A DNA stretch of 64,000 bases, from assembly GCA_024636975.1 (NCBI GenBank), contig JAGXGA010000047.1, forward strand, positions 1 to 64,000. The letters run 5' to 3'. Source of the stretch: Mariniphaga sp. GTDB lineage: Bacteria; Bacteroidota; Bacteroidia; Bacteroidales; Prolixibacteraceae. Numbering within the stretch: the first letter of the stretch is position 1; every line of letters starts with the position of its first letter. The notes under the pieces were generated by a model. That model was not told the origin of the DNA and searched no databases. It saw only the letters and a program-made list of their open reading frames with translations. Below, in pieces: positions 51,148 to 60,602 of this stretch. Position numbers and translations under genes: made by a program.

Positions 51148-51546
51148 TTATTCATTCATCAGTCTTTCCCTTAAATCACCCAGCAATTGTATATATTCTG
51201 CCCTGATATATTCTATGATTTCTTCTGCAGTTTCTTCATCATAAGTATGATTGGTAAGATTTCTGCTCTTATGCATTCGTGTCCAGCCAATTCCGTCAGC
51301 AATATAGCCATCCTGAAAGCTTTGTTCAATGACAGGTTTAGGCCCTGCAATCCCAATATAACCTTTTTCTTTCAGCAAATCCTGCAATGTTTTCCATGCC
51401 AGCTCATAAGTGTATTCAAATGCTTTTATAAGCCCTTGTTGTTCCATCTCGTTAAGATTTTCAGCTTCGGTAAAACGTTCCAGTTGCTTAAACGCTTTAT
51501 CAAAATTTGCGAATCGTTGTTTCCAACGTATGTCATAGTCTGTCAT
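51148..51546 (-). CDS. HEPN-family protein (HI0074-like toxin)
   Basis: A 132-residue all-helical protein of the HI0074/HEPN type: RWKQRFANFDKAFKQLERFT, GLIKAFEYTYELAWKTLQDL and the Rx4H active site in SRNLTNHTYDEETAEEII. In MNT-HEPN systems this is the RNase toxin. It precedes the MNT gene by 9 bp in the same orientation. Confidence 0.88.
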   Translation of the reverse strand: MTDYDIRWKQRFANFDKAFKQLERFTEAENLNEMEQQGLIKAFEYTYELAWKTLQDLLKEKGYIGIAGPKPVIEQSFQDGYIADGIGWTRMHKSRNLTNHTYDEETAEEIIEYIRAEYIQLLGDLRERLMNE

Positions 51547-51690
51547 ATCGATTCAGGATATTATTTTCTACTACAAATATAATCTTAATTGATGAACACA
51601 TTTCCAATTGGGAGTTAAATAAGCCTCCCAGAAATTATAAGAAAAGCAAAATATTCCATATACTCAAAGCACTTCTTTATGGTTAACCAC

Positions 51691-51720
51691 AAAAAAAGGG
51701 CCCAGCCAAACTGAACCCTT
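51691..51720 (-). terminator. Rho-independent terminator of the M13 gene
   Basis: On the minus strand AAGGGTTCAG pairs with CTGGGCCCTT (two G-T pairs) around TTTGG and is followed by seven T. It lies about 27 bp after the M13 stop. Confidence 0.85.
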
Positions 51721-51746
51721 CCGAATTATTTTACTATGAATTATCC

Positions 51747-53771
51747 CTACCAGATATCTGCGCGCTGTTCTTCGGGAAGGTACATGTAATCGCCTTCATT
51801 TACATCAAAGGCAGCATGAAACTGTGGTATATTGCGCAGTGGCCCCAGCACACGATATCTGCCCAGTGAGTGGACATCCTCTTTTGTAAGGCGCAGGATT
51901 TCCTTGTTGCGCACGTTGCCTGCCCATACATGAGCATACGAAAGGAAGAAGCGCTGGTCGGGCGTGAACCCGTCGATGGGGTCTTCCTGATCGCTGGCGT
52001 TATGGAATGCCTGGTAGGCAATGTTCAGTCCGCCAAGATCGGCAATGTTTTCACCCAGGGTGAGTTTTCCATCGGCAGGTATGGTATCGAGCACCATAAA
52101 TTCGTTGTACTGGTCTACAAGCACCTGTGCCCTTTCGTCGAATCGCCGGGCATCTTCCTCAGTCCACCAGTCGTTCAGGTTTCCTTCCTTGTCGTACTTA
52201 CGCCCCTGGTCATCGAACCCGTGGGTGATTTCATGACCGATTACCACTCCAATAGCGCCGTAGTTCACGGCATCGTCGGCATCGAGGTAGAAGAACGGAG
52301 GTTGCAAAATGGCGGCAGGGAATGCAATTTCATTCATCGCCGGACTGTAATAGGCATTCACCATCTGTGGCGGCATATACCATTCCGATTTATCGACCGG
52401 CTTGTTAATTTTATCACGAAAGTACTCTGCATTGAATAAACGTGAGCGCATGGCGTTCTCAAAATAACTGTCGCGCTGAACTTCAAGCCCTGAATAATCG
52501 CGCCACTTGTCGGGGTAACCAATCTTCACATTAATTGTAGCCAGTTTTTCATGAGCCATTAGTTTTGTTGAATCGCCCATCCATTCCAGCTCATCGATAC
52601 GCTGCCCCAGGGCAACTCTGAGGTTTTCAACAAGGTCGACCATCCGTTCCTTGGCTTCGGGCGGAAAGTATTCGGCCACATAAAGCTGACCGATGGCCTC
52701 GCTCAGGGCGCTGCTGGTGTTGCCCTGCACCCTTTTCCAACGGGCACGGTTCTCTTCCTGTCCGCTCATCACTTTGCCATAGAAGTTGAAATCCTGGTCA
52801 ACAAAATCGGTCGACAGGTAAGGCGCTGCCCCGTTAATCATGTTCCAGCTCAGGTAAGCTTTCCAGTCGTCGACCGGAATTTCGGCCATCATGGCGCTTA
52901 CTTCCTTAAAGAAACCGGGCATGCCCACATTAATCTCCTCCTGATTAGGGAAGCCAAGCGTGGTAAAGAATCCGTTCCAGTTGAACTCCGGAGAGAGTTC
53001 AGCCAGTCCGGCAAGGTTCATCTTGTTATAGGTAGCATGCGGATCGCGGCGCTCCAGACGTGTCATCGAAGCTTCGGCCAGGCGGGTTTCAATGTCCATA
53101 ATGGTCTGAGCCTTTTCTTTGGCAACAACTTCACTGTCGCCCACCAGCATTAACATTTTTGACATGTGATCTACATACTCTTTGCGAATCTCTTTCGAGC
53201 GTTCGTCCTGGCTAACGTAGTAATCACGGTCACTCAGTCCAAGGCCACCCTGGTAAAGCTGGGCAATTACCCAGTCGCTGTTTTGCTTGTCGGCCGAACC
53301 AAAAAATGAGAACAGCGTGCCATTACCCGTCAGGTGGTATTTGATAACCAGTTCCTGGATATCTTCAATGGTTTCTGCAGCGGCTATCTCTTCGAGGTAA
53401 GGCCTGAGGGGCGCTGCACCCAGCTCTTCAATTTTTACGGTATCCATGCCCTCGTTATAAAAATCGGCAATTTTTTGCCCATAGGAACCGGGCTCATGCT
53501 CAGCCATGGTGATTTCCTTAAACAGCGTTTGCAACTGTTTCTCGGCTTCATCCCGTAACTTGTCGAAGCTCCCGTAACGGCTCTTGTCGCCCGGAAGCGG
53601 GTTATGGACTTTCCACCCGCCGTTGGCATACTGGTCGAAATCGTATGCCGGATCTACCGTAGTATCCAGATCATCTAAATTAATCCCGGTTGATTTTTCC
53701 GGATTGTTGCAGGCTTTAAACAACCCTGCCGTTATTAATACCATCATAATCAAATAAAAGGTTTTTCTCAT
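51747..53771 (-). CDS. M13-family (neprilysin-like) metallopeptidase lipoprotein
   Basis: A 674-residue exported zinc peptidase (PepO/neprilysin, M13). The signal ends with a lipobox-like AGLFKAC. The HExxH site is in VIGHEITHGFDDQG (about 510) and the third ligand in GENIADLGG about 60 residues later; NAYYSPAMNEI precedes them and the C-terminus ends near ADIW as in the family. It should degrade peptides at the cell surface or in the periplasm. A terminator follows. Confidence 0.95.
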   Translation of the reverse strand: MRKTFYLIMMVLITAGLFKACNNPEKSTGINLDDLDTTVDPAYDFDQYANGGWKVHNPLPGDKSRYGSFDKLRDEAEKQLQTLFKEITMAEHEPGSYGQKIADFYNEGMDTVKIEELGAAPLRPYLEEIAAAETIEDIQELVIKYHLTGNGTLFSFFGSADKQNSDWVIAQLYQGGLGLSDRDYYVSQDERSKEIRKEYVDHMSKMLMLVGDSEVVAKEKAQTIMDIETRLAEASMTRLERRDPHATYNKMNLAGLAELSPEFNWNGFFTTLGFPNQEEINVGMPGFFKEVSAMMAEIPVDDWKAYLSWNMINGAAPYLSTDFVDQDFNFYGKVMSGQEENRARWKRVQGNTSSALSEAIGQLYVAEYFPPEAKERMVDLVENLRVALGQRIDELEWMGDSTKLMAHEKLATINVKIGYPDKWRDYSGLEVQRDSYFENAMRSRLFNAEYFRDKINKPVDKSEWYMPPQMVNAYYSPAMNEIAFPAAILQPPFFYLDADDAVNYGAIGVVIGHEITHGFDDQGRKYDKEGNLNDWWTEEDARRFDERAQVLVDQYNEFMVLDTIPADGKLTLGENIADLGGLNIAYQAFHNASDQEDPIDGFTPDQRFFLSYAHVWAGNVRNKEILRLTKEDVHSLGRYRVLGPLRNIPQFHAAFDVNEGDYMYLPEEQRADIW

Positions 53772-54158
53772 CTCATTAATATTTCAATATTGTTTTTTGA
53801 ATTCACTTACAATGAACAATTCCGGTCAGCTTAGTATGTTATTAGAGATTGCTGCTGCCGTAAAAGATATTTCGTATAAACTGATTGGTTAACATACCCC
53901 CTAAAACATTACAAAATTAAAAGCATATTATGGCATGTTAGCGTAAAACGGTTCAGGATTAATCAAAGATCAGGCCATTAATTGTTTGGGGTTATATTTC
54001 TCAATTGCGTGAATGGTGTATTCCTGACTGGGACAGAATTGCTTCTTTCTCATCCAGATTGCCATTCGTTCGGTAAACAGGACGGAATCAGCCATTATTC
54101 GGAAAACAGGAGGGTTATTATAGAGCTTGATGCAAGAATTATCCGGACGCGGTTTCAG
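53772..54158. other. Gene-less interval
   Basis: No credible gene; the ORF 53982..54176 has no protein-like features. It contains the M13 promoter region and ends at the DUF4249 stop. No repeat or hairpin of note. Confidence 0.35.
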
Positions 54159-55139
54159 CTATTCGGGAATGATTAGTTCCCTGGTGCTGGAGGTCCATGC
54201 GGAGAAATAGCCCAATGCACCATTGGAGAGGTTCGACAAAGGATTGGCAGGCGATGGTGAGCCAGGGTTCAGATTGGCCACTTCGCGCAGGGAGGAAAAG
54301 TATTCCCATGCATTGTAATCGATCGAAAGCAGTTCCACCTTAACAGTATCTTGTGGTTCAAACAGTTGGCCTCTTAAGCGAACCTGGATGCTTTTACCAT
54401 CCAGACTGCTGTCGTCGAATATAATTAAATCATCCACCTCGTCGAACCGTTCGCCATTTTTGTACAGCTTCACCCTGTAGTAGTTTTCCTCTTCACCGGG
54501 ATCGGTAAAATAAAGCAGTACGCGGTAGCCGCCTTCGAAGAAAATCTGCTCCTGCTGGTATTCGTAGGCTATTGAATCGATTTTCACCAGCGGGTTGAGG
54601 GTCGATACACCTGTATATTCCTGTCCATCCATTTTAACCGTCAGGCGATAAACCGAATTAAAGTTAACCGGCAAATCATCCAGCCGGTATAGGCCGGGTT
54701 CGGTCTGTTCGGCCTGCAATTGAAACCCGGGGCCATTTGTAAGCATAACAGAGGCTTCTTCCACTTTAGGCATTGGCTGATTACTGAAATAACTGGCAGT
54801 ATTTGATATTTTTACTTCAAGAGTGCCTTCGTTCTGCGACAGGTTACCTTCGATAACTAAGGCCGGTTCCGATTCATTCAAATCCACATCGATGACTTTT
54901 TCGCAGCCGGAGAGAAAGAGGATCAGCAAGGGAAAGGCCAGCAGAAAGAGGGAGGCAAGTGAGGGAATAATCAGGGATCGGTGAGGATTAGGTAGAGATT
55001 GGTTGTGATTAGGTTGTGATTTATAGTGATTAAGTAGTGATTGGTGGTGATTAAGTGGTGATTTATAGTGATTAGGTAGTGATTGTGGGAGGTTCTGTTG
55101 CTGGAAACCTGATATCGGATGAGAATTATCGTTTTTCAT
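54159..55139 (-). CDS. DUF4249 lipoprotein with repeat-encoded N-terminal extension
   Basis: A 326-residue protein. From about residue 60 it is a standard DUF4249 lipoprotein: hydrophobic signal ending LILFLSGCEK, then VIDVDLNESEPALVIEGNL, SVMLTNGPGF, LYRLDDLPVNFNSVYRLTV and GVSTLNPLVKIDSIAYEY. DUF4249 proteins accompany TonB receptors, as here. The odd part is the first 57 residues: about five heptads of the type SLLNHYK/SQPNHNQ encoded by a 10/11-bp DNA repeat. No in-frame ATG exists between the repeat and the signal. Either translation begins at a rare codon just before the signal, or the extension blocks lipoprotein export. Confidence 0.8.
   Translation of the reverse strand: MKNDNSHPISGFQQQNLPQSLPNHYKSPLNHHQSLLNHYKSQPNHNQSLPNPHRSLIIPSLASLFLLAFPLLILFLSGCEKVIDVDLNESEPALVIEGNLSQNEGTLEVKISNTASYFSNQPMPKVEEASVMLTNGPGFQLQAEQTEPGLYRLDDLPVNFNSVYRLTVKMDGQEYTGVSTLNPLVKIDSIAYEYQQEQIFFEGGYRVLLYFTDPGEEENYYRVKLYKNGERFDEVDDLIIFDDSSLDGKSIQVRLRGQLFEPQDTVKVELLSIDYNAWEYFSSLREVANLNPGSPSPANPLSNLSNGALGYFSAWTSSTRELIIPE
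54981..55088 (+). repeat. 10/11-bp tandem repeat inside DUF4249 5' end
   Basis: Plus-strand units GTGATTAGGTA / GTGATTTATA / GTGATTGGTG alternate 10 and 11 bp, a 21-bp period that encodes seven residues on the minus strand. The unit is related, in opposite orientation, to the array at 55651-55752. Confidence 0.85.
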
Positions 55140-55228
55140 AACATCATGTTAATACTTTTTGATGAGTGAACAAAAATATATAAAAACTTCAAAGTTGTAC
55201 TGATTTCGATTAGAACCTGACATGCAAT

Positions 55229-55563
55229 TCATTTTGCATTATTCTTTGAAGTGAGTGTTGAAATATAATTATTTAGTTTTACACCCAGCTTTTCCAATTT
55301 TTGTAATTCATAATTAAAATATTCTTCAGAAATAATTTTTCTGTTTTTTGCTTTTGCCAGCCAGGTTTTGGTTTCAAAAAGGGAACCACGTGAATAAAAC
55401 ATGAAATTCTTCCGGTCCTTAAAATAATACCTCCCAAATCCTTCCGAAATGTTTGCTGCAATTGAATCGGAACTTTTAATTACCTGTTGTCCTATCGAAT
55501 ACTTAGCCAGATTTCCCCATTCAATAACAGAAAACCAAACATATAAATTTCCATATCTTCAAG
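55229..55563 (-). pseudogene. Four-helix-bundle (S23/IVP-type) protein pseudogene
   Basis: Not in the track as such. The minus strand reads LEDMEIYMF, shifts frame, then VIEWGNLAKYSIGQQVIKSS, DSIAANISEGFGRYYFKDRK, NFMFYSRGSLFETKTWLAKA and ends KLEKLGVKLNNYISTLTSKNNAK at 55229. The D-S-I-A-A-N-I-S-E-G and R-G-S-L-x-E-x-x-x-W patterns are diagnostic of the four-helix-bundle proteins encoded in 23S rRNA intervening sequences. The N-terminus is shortened and frameshifted. It lies between two inverted arrays of related 10-bp repeats. Confidence 0.85.
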
Positions 55564-55650
55564 TTTCAAAATAATAATGTTTAAAGTTAATTTTCCTCGA
55601 AATTTATGAAATATTTATTGAAATTTTGTTCATAACTATTCCCTATTTTC

Positions 55651-55752
55651 CTAAATCACCATTAATCTCCACCAATCTCCACCAATCTCCATCAATCTCT
55701 ATCAATCTCCACCAATCTCGTTCAATCTCCTTCAATCTCCTTCAATCTCCTT
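55651..55752 (-). repeat. 10-bp tandem repeat next to TonB receptor stop
   Basis: About ten units of (A/T)(C/T)CAATCTCC on the plus strand with exact 10-bp period; on the minus strand GGAGATTGGTG. It ends 4 bp from the TonB receptor stop codon. Confidence 0.88.
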
Positions 55753-55756
55753 CCCC

Positions 55757-58084
55757 TTAGAACTTAAACCTGTAGCTCACCGAAGGGATTGCTTTAAACA
55801 GCGATACCTGCACGGCTTCCGTTACTGACGGGTTATCTTCGTTGGTCCGGAAGTCAATGAAGTAGGCATTCTCCCGTGCGTAGGCATTGTATACCGAGAA
55901 ATTCCAACTTGATTCAAACTTATCGGTTTTTTTGCGCTGCCACACAAGGCCTACATCCAGCCGGTGGTAGTCGGGCATGCGGTAGCCGTTTCGTTCGGTA
56001 TAATAGGCGATTGTCTGACCGTCGATTTCATACCTGCCGCTGGGAAAAGTAACTGCATTGCCGGTGTAATAAACCCAGGTTGCTGAAAGTTTCAACTTCC
56101 GGGTCAGGTCGTACATAGCCACTACCGACACGTCGTGCGTACGGTCGTGCCGGGCAGGATAAGGATTTCCTTCATTGATATCATCGAATTGCCGCATTGT
56201 TTTCGACCACGTGTACCCGATCCATCCATTTATCCTGCCTGCGGTTCGTTTTAACAACAGTTCAGTACCGTAAGCCCATCCCCTGCCAAAAACAAGTTCG
56301 GCCTCCACTGTGGAGTTAAAAACAAGGTCAGCGCCGTTCTTATAGTCAATCTGGTTTTGCAGGTTTTTATAATAGGTTTCAAGCGACAACTCGTATTCAT
56401 TGTTTTTAAAGTTCCGGAAATACCCCAACGACACCTGATCGGCAATCTGTGCTTTCACGTTGTTGCTGCTTGGTAGCCATAAATCGGTAGGTGTGGTGGT
56501 AGTGGTATTGGTAAGCAGGTGTAAAAACTGGTATATGCGGTTATAGGAAGCCTTAACAGCGCTTTGGTCATTAACAAGGTAGTTTAGTGCCAGTCGGGGT
56601 TCGAGGCCTCCCTGGGTTTTAAAAATTTCACCTTTTCGGGCATCCAGTGTTTCCACCAGTTCACCTTCGGTATCGAACTCGTAAAATTCGCCCGGACCTA
56701 TATTGCTGAACATCGCAAGGCGAAGGCCGTAGTTGAACCTAAGTCTGGACGTCAATCGCTGCTCATTGGAGATGTATGCCGACCATTCAATGGCTTTTCG
56801 CCGGGATATGTTGTCAGGTGGGGTAAACGTGGCGTTTCCTTCATTCAATGTCACCTCCCCCGGCAGGATGGTGTGGCTGATAACATTTGCCCCGAATTTG
56901 ACCGTATGGTTTGAACCGGCATACCATGAGAAATCCTGCTTCAGGTTTAAATCCTGGATTTCTGACCGGATAACCATATCAAGGCTGGTCAGCACATTTA
57001 TATCGTATGAATAATTACTAAAAATAAGCGAGGTATTGGAAAACAGACGTTCGCTAAAGATGTGATTCCACCGGAAGGTTCCCGTAATTGAACCCCAGTC
57101 GAAACCGAATTCATCCTTATAGCCAAAATCATCACGGCCAAGATAGCCCGACAGATATATGCGGTTCCGGTTATTCAGCTTATAGTTGGTTTTCAGGTTG
57201 AAATCATAAAAATAAAGGTATGTGTTCCGGACATCTTCATCTTTGGAAAAGTTAAGGAACAGGTCTGCATAAGTGCGCCTGCCACTTATCATGAATGAAC
57301 CTTTATCTTTAACCAGTGGCCCCTCCAGGGTAAGGTTCGATGAAATAAGTCCCAGGTTGCCTGTTACATCCATATTCTTCATGTTTCCTTCTTTCATCTG
57401 GATATCCAAAACCGAAGAAGCTCGACCTCCGTATTCTGCCGGTATAAATCCTTTCAGGAGTGTTGCATTTTTTATGGCTTCGGAGTTAAAAACCGAAAAG
57501 AATCCCAGGAGGTGAGATGCACTGTACACCGGAGCTTCATCAAGCAGGATCAGGTTCTGGTCGATGCCTCCACCGCGCACATGGAAGCCTGAGTTTCCCT
57601 CTCCTGCTGCTTTCACACCCGGGGTGAGCTGAATGGTTTTCAGTATATCAGCTTCACCAAAAATAACAGGAATCGATTCTATGCGGTTGGGAACCATCTG
57701 AACCGAACCCATATCCATTGAACTGATATTTCTGTCGGCTTGTTCACCAACAACAACTACATTTCCCAGGACATAATTCGTTGCACTGAGTTCCAGATCC
57801 AGCTCCAGGTTTTTGTCGAGCGTTACCTCCCTGATTTCAGTCTGGTAACCGATGTACTGGTAACGTATGCGGTATTTTCCGGGGGGCAGGGGAAGCGAAT
57901 AAAACCCATAACTGTTGGTTACGGTTCCCCTTGAATTAAGCTCGTCAACCACCACTGATGCGCCTGGCAAGTCTTCACCTGTTTCTGCATCGCTGATGTT
58001 TCCGCTCAAAACGGACATGTTCTGCCCATCAACTTGCAACAGAATGAAAAAGAGACTTAAAAATAAAATAATTCTTCCAGGCAT
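55757..58084 (-). CDS. TonB-dependent outer-membrane receptor
   Basis: From the ATG at 58084 (the track adds ten residues) the protein has a signal peptide ending VDGQ, a carboxypeptidase-regulatory-like domain (about 25-105; LSGNISDAETGEDLPGASVV), a plug (about 125-240; FHVRGGGIDQNLILLDEAPV) and a 22-strand barrel ending in YRFKF with a C-terminal Phe. It pairs with the DUF4249 lipoprotein downstream on the same strand, a common transport pair of unknown substrate. The pair is now interrupted by the four-helix-bundle relic and repeats. Confidence 0.93.
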   Translation of the reverse strand: MPGRIILFLSLFFILLQVDGQNMSVLSGNISDAETGEDLPGASVVVDELNSRGTVTNSYGFYSLPLPPGKYRIRYQYIGYQTEIREVTLDKNLELDLELSATNYVLGNVVVVGEQADRNISSMDMGSVQMVPNRIESIPVIFGEADILKTIQLTPGVKAAGEGNSGFHVRGGGIDQNLILLDEAPVYSASHLLGFFSVFNSEAIKNATLLKGFIPAEYGGRASSVLDIQMKEGNMKNMDVTGNLGLISSNLTLEGPLVKDKGSFMISGRRTYADLFLNFSKDEDVRNTYLYFYDFNLKTNYKLNNRNRIYLSGYLGRDDFGYKDEFGFDWGSITGTFRWNHIFSERLFSNTSLIFSNYSYDINVLTSLDMVIRSEIQDLNLKQDFSWYAGSNHTVKFGANVISHTILPGEVTLNEGNATFTPPDNISRRKAIEWSAYISNEQRLTSRLRFNYGLRLAMFSNIGPGEFYEFDTEGELVETLDARKGEIFKTQGGLEPRLALNYLVNDQSAVKASYNRIYQFLHLLTNTTTTTPTDLWLPSSNNVKAQIADQVSLGYFRNFKNNEYELSLETYYKNLQNQIDYKNGADLVFNSTVEAELVFGRGWAYGTELLLKRTAGRINGWIGYTWSKTMRQFDDINEGNPYPARHDRTHDVSVVAMYDLTRKLKLSATWVYYTGNAVTFPSGRYEIDGQTIAYYTERNGYRMPDYHRLDVGLVWQRKKTDKFESSWNFSVYNAYARENAYFIDFRTNEDNPSVTEAVQVSLFKAIPSVSYRFKF

Positions 58085-58119
58085 GCATTTGTATTCGAAG
58101 GCCAAAAATAACAATAAAC

Positions 58120-58149
58120 TTGATCGTTAATAAATATTTGCTAATTTTG
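58120..58149 (+). promoter_or_regulatory. Canonical Bacteroidetes promoter of the EF-G paralogue
   Basis: TTG at 58120-58122, 19 bp, then a perfect TAATTTTG (TAnnTTTG) at 58142-58149. The leader to the ATG at 58209 is about 55 nt. It shows what a housekeeping promoter of this genome looks like and contrasts with the tandem-motif promoters. Confidence 0.7.
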
Positions 58150-58208
58150 ATCACCTTTTTTCCGGCGTCATGAAAAGAGGTCGAATATGAATTAAAAACG
58201 AAAATAAA

Positions 58209-60365
58209 ATGAAAGTCTACAAAACTGAACAAATTCGCAACATTGCTTTAATAGGTAATGCTGGCAGTGGAAAAACCACCCTCGCAGAAGCCATGCTGTT
58301 TGAGGGTGGAGTAATTAACCGAAGGGGTGAGGTCACCGCCAAGAATACGGTATCGGACCACAACTTCATCGAACAGGAATATGGCAACTCCGTTTTGTCA
58401 ACACTTTTGTACACTGAATTCAACGAGGCAAAAATAAATGTGCTCGACACCCCGGGAATGGATGATTTGGCAGGTGGAGTGGTTTCATCACTGAATGTTA
58501 CCGATCTGGGCCTGATGCTGGTAAATGCCACCAACGGGGTTGAATCGGGAACAGTTGCTGCAGGTCGTCATGCCGAAAATATAAATGTTCCGCTGATGTT
58601 TGTTTTTAATCAGCTGGATCACGATACCTCCAATTATGATGCAGCACTTGATCAGTGCAAATCAATATTCGGTAATAAAGTCACTATTGTACAGTACCCG
58701 TTGGAGGTTGGCCCCGGCTTTTCGTCCATTATCGATGTACTGAAAATGAAAATGTATAAATATCCTGCCAACGGAGGTGCTCCTGAAGTTTTGGAAATTC
58801 CGGGCTCAGAAAAAGACCGGGCAGAAGGACTCCATAACGAGCTTGTTGAAATGGCTGCTGAAAACGAGGAAGCACTCATGGAGCTATACTTTGAAAAAGG
58901 TTCGCTTACAGAAGATGAAATGCGCAAGGGCATGAAACTGGGAATGCTGCAACGTGACCTTTACCCTGTATTCTGCACCTGTGCCAGGAAAAATATTGGC
59001 GTTGGCCGCCTTATGGAGTTTTTAGTAAATATTGCACCAACACCCGTTGAACGTCCCATGCGGCCAATTGCAGGAGGTAAAGAATTAAAAATGGAATCGT
59101 CGGCTGACCCCAGCCTGTTTGTATTTAAAACTGCCGTAGAATCGCATGTAGGAGAAATTACCTTCTTCAAGGTAATGTCGGGAAAAATTACAGAAGGACT
59201 TGATCTTATCAATACTAAAACAGGAAATAAGGAACGGCTTTCACAGGTATTTGCCTCAGCAGGTAAAATGCGTGAGAAAGTGGATGAGCTGAATATCGGC
59301 GATCTGGGCTGCACCGTTAAACTGAAAGATACCAAATACAACCAGACCCTTACTACCAAGGAAGCCGACACCAAATACGAACCAATTAAATTCCCGCCTT
59401 CAAAACATACCATTGCTGTGAAGGCTGAGAATGAAGCCGACGACGAAAAGATTGGTGAAATTTTAAATAAACTTAAATACGAAGACCCGACTTTCGTTAT
59501 TGAATATTCAAAAGAAGTAAAACAACTGCTGGTGCACGGGCAGGGTGAATACCATCTTAACGTGCTAAAATGGTATTTCGACAATATTCATAAAATTGAA
59601 GTCAATTACATCCAGCCCAGAATTCCTTACCGCGAAACCATTACCAAACCGGCACAGGCTGATTACAGGCATAAAAAACAGTCGGGAGGTGCAGGACAGT
59701 TTGGTGAGGTGCATATGATTATTGAACCGTTCGTTGAAGGCACGGCACCAAAAACATCCTTTAAATTTGGCGACAAAGAACAAAAAATAGCTGTCCGTGA
59801 CGTACAGGAACATCCGCTGCCCTGGGGAGGTAAGCTTGTTTATGTCAACAGCATTGTGGGTGGTTCAATTGATGCCCGTTTTTTGCCTGCCATTTTAAAA
59901 GGAATCATGGAAAAAATGGAAGAAGGACCGCTTACGGGTTCATATGCCCGCGACATTATAGTGTATATTTACGATGGCAAGATGCACCCTGTTGATTCAA
60001 ACGAAATTTCCTTTAAGCTTGCAGGGAGGAATGCCTTCAGCAAAGCGTTTAAAAATGCAGGACCAAAAATCCTGGAACCCATTATTAACCTGGAAGTATG
60101 GGTACAGTCCGACCGCATGGGCGATGTAATGAGCGACCTGCAGGGACGCCGTGCCATGATTATGGGTATGGGCTCTGAACGGGGAATGGAAAAAATAAGT
60201 GCCAAAGTACCTCAGAAAGAGATGTTCAGGTACTCCACTTCACTGAGTTCAATAACCGGTGGCCGCGGTGTGTTCGGCATCTCGTTCGACGGATATGAAA
60301 AAGTTCCTGCCGAAGTACAGGATGAACTGCTGAAAGCATACGAAGCTGAGCAGGAAGAAGAATAG
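58209..60365 (+). CDS. Elongation factor G-like GTPase (EF-G paralogue)
   Basis: A 718-residue translational GTPase of the EF-G family. G1 is IGNAGSGKTTLAEAML, G3 VLDTPGMDDLAGG and G4 FNQLDHD (canonical NKxD reads NQLD). Domain II begins near residue 300 (ADPSLFVFKTAVESHVGEITFF), domains III-V follow with GQGEYHLNVLKW, SGGAGQFGEVHMIIEPF and a C-terminal RYSTSLSSITGGRGVFGISF. The G1 and G2 region differs from fusA (no RGITI effector loop; instead VSDHNFIEQEYGNSVL), as in the EF-G2-like group whose role is unclear. Terminator after the gene. Confidence 0.93.
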   Translation: MKVYKTEQIRNIALIGNAGSGKTTLAEAMLFEGGVINRRGEVTAKNTVSDHNFIEQEYGNSVLSTLLYTEFNEAKINVLDTPGMDDLAGGVVSSLNVTDLGLMLVNATNGVESGTVAAGRHAENINVPLMFVFNQLDHDTSNYDAALDQCKSIFGNKVTIVQYPLEVGPGFSSIIDVLKMKMYKYPANGGAPEVLEIPGSEKDRAEGLHNELVEMAAENEEALMELYFEKGSLTEDEMRKGMKLGMLQRDLYPVFCTCARKNIGVGRLMEFLVNIAPTPVERPMRPIAGGKELKMESSADPSLFVFKTAVESHVGEITFFKVMSGKITEGLDLINTKTGNKERLSQVFASAGKMREKVDELNIGDLGCTVKLKDTKYNQTLTTKEADTKYEPIKFPPSKHTIAVKAENEADDEKIGEILNKLKYEDPTFVIEYSKEVKQLLVHGQGEYHLNVLKWYFDNIHKIEVNYIQPRIPYRETITKPAQADYRHKKQSGGAGQFGEVHMIIEPFVEGTAPKTSFKFGDKEQKIAVRDVQEHPLPWGGKLVYVNSIVGGSIDARFLPAILKGIMEKMEEGPLTGSYARDIIVYIYDGKMHPVDSNEISFKLAGRNAFSKAFKNAGPKILEPIINLEVWVQSDRMGDVMSDLQGRRAMIMGMGSERGMEKISAKVPQKEMFRYSTSLSSITGGRGVFGISFDGYEKVPAEVQDELLKAYEAEQEEE

Positions 60366-60392
60366 ACCATTTCTAATCTATTTTCTATAACC

Positions 60393-60423
60393 AAAAGCCC
60401 CGGCTCGAAAGGATCGGGGTTTT
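60393..60423 (+). terminator. Rho-independent terminator of the EF-G gene
   Basis: AAAAGCCCCG / CGGGGTTTT stem with a GCTCGAAAGGAT loop, then TTTTGTTTTTT. Confidence 0.85.
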
Positions 60424-60602
60424 GTTTTTTCCCTCCCTGCCTTTTTTCAAAACAGGAATGTGATACAGTTGCCCAGTACACAGAGCCACCTGCCGGCTCA
60501 TTGCAGAAATAATAACAACTGAAGAAGTAATGTTTCAGATCATTTTTGTTACTGCATGAAAATGGCCAAGAGGCAATAGCGATATATGAAAATCGATGGA
60601 GG

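Noticed and set aside
53982-54176. 64-aa ORF between the M13 and DUF4249 genes
   Set aside because: No recognisable start context, hydrophobic pattern or family; probably chance.
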